Source: Chiridota heheva (taxonomy: Eukaryota; Echinodermata; Holothuroidea; Apodida; Chiridotidae). Taken from it: a stretch of 64,000 bases of DNA. The notes under the pieces were generated by a model. It made no database searches. It was not told the DNA's origin and worked only from the letters and a program-made list of their open reading frames with translations. The translations under genes were made by a program, and so were the position numbers. Shown piece after piece: positions 56,701-64,000 of this stretch (position 1 is its first letter; every line of letters begins with the position of its first letter). The stretch lies in assembly GCA_020152595.1 (NCBI GenBank), contig JAIGNY010002056.1, positions 124,001-188,000 of the forward strand, written 5' to 3'.

Positions 56701-57303
56701 ATGGGTCATTTGACTTAAATCGTTTATGGTATTTTTTCTTTCTTTCTAAAAATTCTAGAATAGTATCATTGGACAGGAAATTTTATAAAGAATCTAAATA
56801 TGTAACACAAATCTCTGTTTTCAATATTGACAAAAAGTTATACTTGTGCAAATTTTGGCCATTTGTTGACCAAATTTAGCCAAAAATTGCTCAATTTGCA
56901 TATTTTTGTCAAATATTATTTATTTTGGCTTTCATTACTCAAAAGATAATTATCTTAGCTTCTATTTCAAGCAAACTTGTAATTAAAGAAAAAGGAATGT
57001 TGTCAAAAATGCATATCAAAAAAAAGTTATGAAATTGGGCTGGGATTTTTTAAAGCCCTGGTAGAGTAAGGGTTATTGTCATGGTATCCAAATTATAATA
57101 ACAAAGTACAATTAGATAAATTACATATGAAAAATTAGACTGGAATCCTTTAAATTTCAATTTTTTTTTTTTTTTCTTTCAAATTAGTGGAAAAGTGGGG
57201 ACTGGTTTTCATATGGTGGCTACACTATTTAATTTAGGCAATAATTTTGTCAATTTTAATAATGCTGTTTTTGTTAAATTTGTACTTTTCCTTTTTTTTA
57301 CAG
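56701..57303 (+). other. Intron stretch without recognised features
   Basis: AT-rich, with 'ggccatttgttgaccaaa' type short repeats near 56850-56905. 'gccctggtagagtaagggtt' at 57055 resembles an E4 end. Confidence 0.5.
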
Positions 57304-57394
57304 ATTGGAGTATTCTATATGTAGTAATAATTTTATTCTTGTCTACGGCTAGTGTTGGAATATGTACATGGTTTACCGCATGCTGTTTATTAAA
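57304..57394 (+). CDS. KIAA0319L: KIAA0319L-like exon: transmembrane helix
   Basis: Acceptor 'tttttttacag' is in phase 1 and donor 'gtgagt' in phase 2. It reads DWSILYVVIILFLSTASVG, then ICTWFTACCLLK. 'NC.W(S)vLYV' at the start of the helix is conserved in vertebrate KIAA0319L. About 25 hydrophobic residues with Cys residues at the cytosolic end, which are possible palmitoylation sites (inference). Confidence 0.96.
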
Positions 57395-58009
57395 GTGAGT
57401 ATTGTGCGCTGTTTTATGTTGTTTATTTAAGCATTTTGCAATTGCACTACAATTACAAAGTTCTGTGCAAATACATAAATGATCTACTTGAAGTTCAGTT
57501 GCAATTTCTTTACTTTCATTTGTCACTTTTTAAAGGCTCAAAAATGCCTTGAAATGAAATTTTTTCATTGCAAGCAGCAAAATTATGTCATGATGAAAAT
57601 CTGTTGCAATAGATTTTTAGTCCCCAAATCCTCAAATCCTACAGGATTGGACAAAAACATCACTTAAAATCCACTCAACTATAAACAAACAAAACCTTTA
57701 CTGTTAAATACCATCCTATTTGTGAATTAGCCAAACCAAACTCTTTGACCACAGGGGAATACTTTTGTCCTTGTGTTGAGTGTGAAAGTCAGTGCAGCTG
57801 CAGTGAAATCTGTTTACTATCAATGTCAGATTATGACCTTGGAAAGTGGGGTGAAGTTTGTGGATTGTAGAAGTAAGAATTGCTGGTGTAATTGATATTT
57901 GCTTGTGCTGGATTGTGGTTTCTGTTGTGAGCAATACATACATATAGACCTCGACAGATTTTAGATTTTGTTGGGGATCAAGATAGAAACTGTATTGCGA
58001 GGTTTAGAC
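57395..58009 (+). other. Intron stretch without recognised features
   Basis: No exon or repeat is recognised; ends at the target duplication of the hAT-like element. Confidence 0.5.
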
Positions 58010-58595
58010 TAGTGCTGTCATGACATATCGATTATCGCGATATCTCTTTTTCCACTACATGAAATATGCCTCTCGCGACATATCGCGGTACCAAAAACTA
58101 ATACTCGACTAAGAAATTTGTGCGCAACTAGGCTAGGCTGCTTCGTATGTTACAATTCTAAAGTTACGGTACTAAATCTAAAGTCAAGTTCAGGCCATTA
58201 AAAACGTGCAAAATAATCGTGAAACATAAAAACAACTAATTAAAAATCGTGCTCCATCACCACACACTGGCAAAAAGAACGAGAAATTGGTCAAGAATGT
58301 GCCACTCAGGCTCTCACTTTGATGATTTATAGTCACGTTGGCTGAATTACCAAACCGGTGCATGATGATCGTAATAGTCACGTGATCATGTCCTCTGCTA
58401 GATCTGCAACTATTTTTTTCTTGCATTCATTATATCATTGAGTAAATAGTAACTCCCATGATAGTATAGCATTAGTGAAATTAACAATTTGTGTCGTGAG
58501 TCAGTTTTCTTAAAAAGTATCGTGATATACGATGTATCGCAATATTTTTCTGCACGATAATCGATACGTAATAGAGCCATGTCGTGACATCACTA
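58010..58595. mobile_element. hAT-like MITE with 8-bp target-site duplication
   Basis: The direct repeat 'gtttagac' at 58002-58009 and 58596-58603 flanks it exactly. The ends 'tagtgctgtcatgacata' and 'cgtgacatcacta' are inverted (TAGTG.TGTCA). Inside are inverted 'atcgattatcgcgatat' and 'atatacgatgtatcg' type motifs. 8-bp duplications and TAGTG ends are typical of hAT transposons. There is no transposase frame. Confidence 0.9.
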
Positions 58596-58929
58596 GTTTA
58601 GACTTAATGTTAAGTTCAGTTATTTGCATTTGATTATAGGCAGGTCTGAAATTCTGGATTAAATTTTGTTTGTACATCAATAAGTCAGGTCAATAAAATA
58701 AACCACTTGCATACAAACAGCACTTATAAGCTAACATACTGCAGCTGGTAGCTTCAAATTTTCACTTTTTTTGTAGCTAATAATCTATTGAAGTTGTTTC
58801 CCCATTTTTGTGTTACTTTATAAATCTCTGTTTTTGCAAGATGAACTTAGTGACCACTCTAGAAAGAATCCCCGCTGACCCCTTATAGACCTGTTTAAAC
58901 CGATTTTAGCCGAACGTGATTTCTTCAGT

Positions 58930-59090
58930 ATTTTGACCAATTAATTGCTGAGGGAATTTTTTTCCTTTTGTTTCCCAACCAATCAGCTGCAGTTTTGTTA
59001 GAAAAATTTGTAAGTAGCAATGCACGCCTTCATGTATAACGCACAAATGATAAGTGTGTTTGAAAGCATTTTTTGTTCATGCTCTTAGTT
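58930..59090. repeat. Second copy of repeat R6
   Basis: 'gaccaattaattgctgaggg', 'aaccaatcagctgcagtttt', 'gtaagtagcaatgcacgcct' and 'tgtataacgcacaaatgata' are collinear with 53755-53915. It ends about 65 bp before the tail exon. Confidence 0.65.
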
Positions 59091-59153
59091 TTTGGAAATT
59101 GCTGATCCAGATTAGAAACGGCTTATATTGGATGTTTAATTTTTGCATTTTAG

Positions 59154-59248
59154 AAAAAGAAAAAAGGTGAAGAGGAAGCATAAGTATAGTTTACTCACAG
59201 AAGACTTGGAGGGGCAAGAATCAGTGGAAATGCTTCCCAAGGCTAATG
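59154..59248 (+). CDS. KIAA0319L: KIAA0319L-like exon: cytosolic tail 1
   Basis: Acceptor 'tttttgcattttag' is in phase 2 and donor 'gtaagt' in phase 1. It reads KRKKVKRKHKYSLLTEDLE, then GQESVEMLPKANG. A basic stop-transfer segment is followed by YSLL, a YxxPhi-type sorting signal. Vertebrate KIAA0319 uses a tyrosine motif at this place for clathrin/AP-2 endocytosis. 'QES.E..P' is also conserved. 95 nt. Confidence 0.95.
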
Positions 59249-59687
59249 GTAAGTTATTGCCGTGCATGTTCACAAACCTGCATGTATGTTGTTATTGCTT
59301 ACCATTGTTTGATTTAAAGGGGCAGTCGACCGAAAAGTGATGGCATGTTTTTCTGGGGTCCCTAGAATAACCAAATGCTTCGTTTGTGTGTGACGTGCAA
59401 TACTGAACGTTTCTTTGATGTGACATTTATAGTCAAATTTAATCAAAGCTTATATCTTGCTTTTCGTGCTGTTAAGAGAAATGCAGTGACTACAGTGGTA
59501 GTGAGTCAAATTACTATTCCATAAATTAAGCATTTTATGCAAATTCATTAATTAAGAATACACCCCTTAAAAGCATTATTAAAGACTTTTTCTGGACCCA
59601 GAAAATTTTGAATTAATGTGAAGGACATGAGGTAGTCAAAAGAAAAGCTATGCAAATTGGTTGAAAGGAATATTGTATTCCACATAT
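59249..59687 (+). other. Intron stretch without recognised features
   Basis: AT-rich, with no recognised element. Confidence 0.5.
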
Positions 59688-60170
59688 TAAGTGCCCCTGC
59701 TCTAATAAGTCCCCCTGCTCTAATAAGCCCCCCTGCTCTAATAAGCCCCCTTGCTCTAATAAGTGCCCCTGCTCTAATAAGCCCCCTGCTCTGATAAGTG
59801 CCCCTGCTCTAATAAGCGCCCCTGCTCTAATAAGCCCCCCTGCTCTAATAAGCGCCCCTGCTCTAATAAGTGCCCCTGCTCTAATAAGCCCCCTGCTCTA
59901 ATAAGCCCCTGCTCTAATAAGCCCCCTGCTCTAATAAGCCCCCTGCTCTAATAAGCCCTCTGCTCTAATAAGCCCCCTGCTCTAATAAGCGCCCCTGCTC
60001 TAATAAGCCCTCTGCTCTAATAAACCCCCTGCTCTAATTAGTGCCCTGCTCTAATAAACCCCCTGCTCTAATAAGCCCCTGCTCTAATAAGCCCCCTGCT
60101 CTAATAAGCACCCCTGCTCTAATAAGCCCCCTGCTCTAATAAGCGCCCCTGCTCTAATAAGCACCCACCC
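59688..60170 (+). repeat. Minisatellite, 15-17-bp unit (ccctgctctaataagc)
   Basis: About 30 units of 'ccctgctctaataag' separated by 'cg', 'tg', 'cc' or nothing occur in tandem. A few 'aac' or 'tta' variants occur. It is inside the intron between the two tail exons. Confidence 0.95.
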
Positions 60171-60652
60171 AACATTTATAGACTGATAACATAATTTATA
60201 TGATTTATTTGAAGACTTCAAATTTTGTTACATTTTTTGCTTATTTTGCTTCTGACGCTCTGTATGTGGCCCTGGAGCATGGGCACCTATTAGAAAGCAG
60301 TTTCGGGCCTAGAAAGTGGTGCAATTCCATTCTCGTAAATAGGCCGGGCACTTATTACGTCAAATGCAACTACTTACTATTAACATTTTTTGTGAATAAC
60401 TGTGAAAAAGAAACATATAAAAAACAAAAAATAAAGTAAAAACTGTAGAATGATTTGCAGGACTGGTGGTGGTCATTAAGGAAATCTGCATATTGTCAAA
60501 ATTGGTTTTTAGTATTGTACTAAATATTTAACAGAATGGGTTATTCCAAATATGATACTAGAAAGCCCCTGAGAATGTTTAGATGGGTCCGCAGACGCTT
60601 TCATATTTTGAAACTCTTTTTTGTTATTTCCCTGTTTAATATTTCCTTACAG

Positions 60653-60807
60653 GCCACGGAGTTATCAAATTGATGCGAAAAGGTTTCCTATATTCTCTTT
60701 CAATGTTTCTAACTCATCTTTGCAATTTAACAGTGACACTTCTGCATTTCTTTATCCATACTTTGGTTTGTCGTGAAGAACAACAAGTTGACCTATTTGT
60801 GTTGTAA
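60653..60807 (+). CDS. KIAA0319L: KIAA0319L-like exon: cytosolic tail 2, 3' end uncertain
   Basis: Acceptor 'aatatttccttacag' is in phase 1. It reads HGVIKLMRKG, which matches the family's '(R/H)HGiK' tail segment joining '...LPKANG', then continues FLYSLSMFLTHLC and stops at TAA 60805-60807. The family's usual Ser-rich 'SSLM.SESE.DSD' end is not seen in this exon or downstream. Either a donor near 60684 ('aaaag' before 'gtttcc') leads to a later exon, or this C-terminus is truncated or specific to the species. The acceptor is likely real; the stop is uncertain. Confidence 0.55.
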
Positions 60808-61770
60808 TTAAGAGTCTTGTTTAATCTTTATATTCTGTATGATGTTCTATAGATGATCCTTTCCTTCAGATTTCAGGTAGCTTTTTTTAACTGAAATGTC
60901 AGTGAAACCATTTTGAAGTTTATATCTTGTGTTCTACCAAAAATGGGACTTCAATGAGTAAGTCTTCAAGACATTTTTTTACTCATTGTCAATGAGTCGG
61001 TAAAATCTCATCAACTCCATTTAAAAAGATTTATTTCATTGTTAAATGAATCACAGTGAAATGAAATACGCATTGATGGACTTTGAACATCTTGAACGCA
61101 TTGTGGAACAGTTTTGCTTCCATTGTATGAAGATTTAATTATGTAGTGAAAGTCTGTTAAATGCATAACTATATTGAAGGGGCAATTTCTTCCGCCACAT
61201 GCCATATTTTTGCACATGCACACACAATAGAGTATGTGCATCACGCACGGTATGGGACATTGTCCACTCACTGGTTAGGGAATAGTAAATAAAGAGCACA
61301 TTGCAAAATATGCCCTTGGTTTGCCTCTACGTGTTGGCATCTTTCATATCAAAAATGAATGTTGCTAAAATGAGAAATATATTTCTGTTTATTTTGCAAT
61401 TTAAAAAAGGTTATTTTTGCATTTTCTATTTTGTTTTTCATTACTGAAGGTGTCTTGTCTGCTTTTCAGATTGTCAATAAGCGTAATTCGTGCACAGTGG
61501 GCATTACATTGAGATTTACTTCCGGTACCCAAGAGGTACCGCGTGGAGTGGGCGTGATGTCACGTGCAGATACTCTATACTCTTGACATTTTATTCAATT
61601 TTCCATCGGCATAAAGTTCATTACTTGAAGCGTTTGCAGAATGCTTACTGGCTAGCTGAGTTGTATGCTTTTGTGGATAACCAGTAAAATGTAGGGATTT
61701 TTCTTGGGACAAAATTCTGTAAGGTTTGATGCCCTGGTGACAATCTTTACAAGGAATTGAACCTTTAAAT
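60808..61770 (+). other. Possible 3' UTR or intron
   Basis: No repeat family is recognised. A strong acceptor-like 'gtctgcttttcag' ends at 61469 but would give only two or three codons before a stop. 61530-61560 has an inverted 'ggtacc(c)aagaggtacc' hairpin. Confidence 0.4.
61281..61295 (+). promoter_or_regulatory. Possible polyadenylation signal (aataaag)
   Basis: 'agtaaataaagagc' contains AATAAA about 480 bp after the 60805 stop. AATAAA-like strings are common in such AT-rich DNA, so this is only a candidate 3' end for the gene. Confidence 0.2.
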
Positions 61771-61771
61771 C

Positions 61772-62283
61772 ATTAAAGGATTAGTTCAGGGGTCAAGCAA
61801 GTTTATCTAATACATATATGAAACAGGACTTCAAAAGAAACAAAATGGGGTAGAAAGAATTCAAAAGTCTTATTCTGTTAAGGAGATATTTAAGTTTAAT
61901 GTTTAGTTTCATTTGTGTAGAAAAAAAAACTGAAATCAGTTGTAATGTCATAGCCTCATATTCCTCAAAATCTTGATGTATTCTATCATATTTTGTCCTG
62001 TAATTTTGTGGCTTAAAAACCATTGGATATGTCAGGAAAGTGTTAAAAACAGAATCTAGTAAGGTAATTATAATTTACCACCTGAAGAAGGTTTGAGGAA
62101 AAATAATTTAAATGGTATAAAAGTTAAAATAAATTCTCTTTTAAATACATAAACAATTGTTAAGAATGTGGGGATGAGGTGCAAACCTTTTATTGTAGAT
62201 TTACTACACCAGTCATTTCTACACAGATAAGACAGCTTTAAATTTGAGTATCTCCTTAATGGAATAATCTTTTTGAACAGAAA
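61772..62283. mobile_element. MITE-A copy, right arm truncated
   Basis: Left arm ('aaaggattagttcaggggtc'; 'aaaagaaacaaaatgggg'), middle ('gtcataggcc'-like, 'aaccattggatatgtcagga', 'gatttactacaccagtcatt') and the start of the right arm to 62280 are present. The terminal part of the right arm is missing. Confidence 0.8.
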
Positions 62284-63205
62284 TTGCAAGGTTGATTTAA
62301 TTTAGTTTTGTCTGGGATTGTAAGGCAAAATAAGGTACAGATTGTATTAGATGTTAAGTCATTTGAAGGCTTATGCCTTTTGATCTAGCTGCTACTCCTT
62401 CAACACATTTTATTGCCAGTTCATGCATGCAAGCCACTTACAATGTGAATCTGAAATGCCTACTTATTTTCATTTCTTAGGACATCATCCTTCAATTTGA
62501 AGCCCAATAGATATGGTAAATCCTCCCATTTATGTAACCCAGAAAAATCTAAATGATTAATCCTGATATAATCAGACAAAAATTCTTCTTGCGATTACAT
62601 TTTCATTCTTTCAAATAATTCACAAATTTCCTAATCTGTGCCATGGACCTCTTGGTGGTTGAGAACAAAACACTGACATTGACTTTATAGCATTCACGGG
62701 TCTCATCTAAACTCAAAATCCAGGTTCATCTGAATAATCTTATAAACTAAGTAATGCTGACTAACTTTTAGTGATGAGCAACAACATGTGAAGGAAGGAG
62801 CTCAATGTTTATACGAAAATCACTACTAACATAACTCTTTGTGTAACGGTTATTCTTAAAGATCAAGGCTTCTTAATTAAATTTTGTGATGGGTCATCAT
62901 TTGACAACAGCTTCAGGCCGTGGGCCAATCGCTTGGCAAAACCAGCGTCATGTGACAAACAAAACCCGTCTAAACAAGCCCTGAATACAAACTAATTTGA
63001 GAGTGTGCGCGATTAGAAGGATGCTGGCAGATGTCGGAGGTTTTCTTATCCACCTTCCTTTGACAAGCCGCGAGCCCAATTTACACCGAAACTAAAGATA
63101 ACATTTTATTTGATAAGCCGCAATGTTTTAGTGAGCTGATCTGCCTAGGAAAAAAACAAAATAAACGAGAATTTCGCAATTTTTTCTGATCTCTTTCGGA
63201 TTGAT
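62284..63205. other. Stretch without recognised features
   Basis: No exon of the KIAA0319L tail type was found in this interval, and no repeat family is recognised. Confidence 0.45.
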
Positions 63206-63210
63206 CTTAC

Positions 63211-63394
63211 TTGCAATGCACTGTATTGCATTATAATGACTATTGTAGACGGGCCAGATTGGGTTGTCTGGCACGGGCCGCCTATAAGAATCACCGTTAT
63301 AGATTCTTACAGATTCTCTCCTAGTAGAATACACCTCTGTTCCTCTTGCACCAGTTCTTCTTCTTAATTGTTTAATTGTGCCACAATATTCTGT
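63211..63394 (-). CDS. Candidate exon of an unknown gene, minus strand
   Basis: On the minus strand an open stretch runs from an 'atatccag' acceptor at 63394 to the donor 'gtaaga' after 63211. It reads TEYCGTIKQLRRRTG, then EVYSTRRESVRIYNGDSYRR and PVPDNPIWPVYNSHYNA. Codon use and composition (Arg, Tyr, Pro) look more coding-like than the surroundings. No family is recognised and no partner exon is seen in the window. It may also be a relic of a mobile element. Confidence 0.25.
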
Positions 63395-63780
63395 CTGGAT
63401 ATCTCAATATTTTCAAGATAATTATATTTCATTGGTTAATTATTCCAAAATGTATCTAGCCTTCTCTCTGAATGCCTGAATGGTGATTTAATAATGTTAC
63501 ACCAGAAATTGTTTCATAAAACCACAACTTACGAGAGAAAAATTATTTTTTCTGAGTTTATCCTTTGTCTTCTCTTGAAATTTGTTTGACTGTGCCGAAG
63601 AGTGACATAGTCTTGTATTTGAAACAGAAACGTTCTCTTTTTATTGCCTGTTGATACAATAACACAATTCTGAGTGCAGTAGCAATAACTTTGAGCTTTC
63701 ATCGGGAGAAAATATGCTATAAACCATGAAAATAGCAAATGGTTCCATCAAAATCGGTTAAGAATTGAACATTTGAATTG

Positions 63781-64000
63781 AACACTGCGGCCAGAATTCT
63801 TACTCTCTCCAAAAAGTCCTGTCACATCAACCAATTTTGAGAGATTTACACTGGCTGTATCATATCGTATCATCTATAAGATATTGCTTATCGTATACAA
63901 ATCTCTCAAAGGTCGTGCTCCACTTTACATATCTAATTTGTTAAAACTGTATATTCCTGTCCGTAATTTACATTCTTCAGATAAATTACTTCTGTTTGAA
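63781..64000 (+). pseudogene. CR1/L2-type LINE C-terminal remnant, cut by window end
   Basis: The first frame reads NTAARILTLSKKSCHINQF; after a +1 shift it continues SYRIIYKILLIVYKSLKGR, then APLYISNLLKLYIPV and LHSSDKLLLFE. This is the 'aAARli...k...hitp.L..LHWLPV..Ri.yKilllvyKsl.G.aP.Yl..ll' region of CR1/L2-like LINEs. The frameshift and loss of the catalytic core show it is inactive here. Confidence 0.85.

Larger units (their letters stand above)
5786..60807 (+). other. KIAA0319L: Gene locus: KIAA0319/KIAA0319L-like PKD-domain membrane protein (5'-incomplete)
   Basis: Nineteen + strand exons and one candidate microexon join in phase into roughly 880 codons. The order is Ser/Thr/Pro linker, five PKD domains, a post-PKD region, a six-Cys EGF-like module, one transmembrane helix and a basic cytosolic tail. 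This is the vertebrate KIAA0319/KIAA0319L architecture minus its N-terminus. Family knowledge: these are type I glycoproteins trafficking between plasma membrane, endosomes and Golgi; KIAA0319 is linked to dyslexia and neuronal migration, and mammalian KIAA0319L serves as the adeno-associated virus receptor through its first PKD domains. Signal peptide and MANSC-type domain are not in the window. One invertebrate gene probably corresponds to both vertebrate paralogues; that is inference. Confidence 0.93.

Noticed and set aside
61490-61687. 65-codon frame after a good acceptor-like site near 61469
   Set aside because: From the acceptor the KIAA0319L frame reaches a stop after a few codons, and the open frame itself has no family match.

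Overview
The window is metazoan nuclear DNA. It is AT-rich and intron-rich and densely filled with transposon remnants and minisatellites, with no bacterial-style gene packing. Its one clearly recognisable gene lies on the + strand. It is an orthologue of the vertebrate KIAA0319/KIAA0319L family: a type I membrane protein with a Ser/Thr/Pro-rich linker, five PKD domains, a membrane-proximal Cys-rich EGF-like module, one transmembrane helix and a short cytosolic tail. The protein match plus tRNA-derived SINEs, CR1/I-type LINEs and many MITEs suggests a marine invertebrate, probably a deuterostome. I cannot name the species from the sequence.

Gene layout: nineteen exons plus one candidate microexon run from 5786 to about 60807, and every adjacent pair joins in phase. 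Linker exons: 5786-5935 and 10366-10647. PKD1: 27031-27230 plus most of 28178-28358. PKD2: the end of that exon plus 31646-31778 and 32851-32915. PKD3: 36013-36167 and 37397-37520. PKD4: 43272-43404 and 46084-46232. PKD5: 48270-48421 and 50601-50739. Post-PKD region: 51229-51299, 53334-53422 and 54845-54981. EGF-like module: 55739-55861. Transmembrane helix: 57304-57394. Tail: 59154-59248 and 60653 onward. The signal peptide and the family's N-terminal MANSC-type domain are not seen and should lie before base 1. The true C-terminus is uncertain.

The introns hold the rest. There are at least ten tandem arrays, with units of 12/14, 15-17, 20, 21, 24-26, 27, 30, 39, 69 and 109 bp. The largest is a 5.3-kb array at 13.9-19.25 kb. 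A long-arm inverted-repeat MITE (called MITE-A here) occurs about fifteen times. Further elements are a hAT-like MITE with an 8-bp target duplication, other foldback elements, four SINE-like insertions and five LINE 3'-end fragments. Several are nested: SINE in MITE-2 in MITE-A at 38.2-40.0 kb, a foldback element in MITE-A at 30.4-31.6 kb, and a 1.3-kb element in MITE-A at 8.2-10.2 kb.

The most interesting signals are these. MITE arms appear to have been amplified head-to-tail into tandem arrays at several independent places, in two unrelated MITE families. The introns that split the five PKD domains alternate in phase 0-2-0-2-0. A 27-nt in-frame microexon candidate lies between PKD3 and PKD4. 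Functional statements about the protein come from the vertebrate family. Exon boundaries come from splice signals and phase and have no transcript support.
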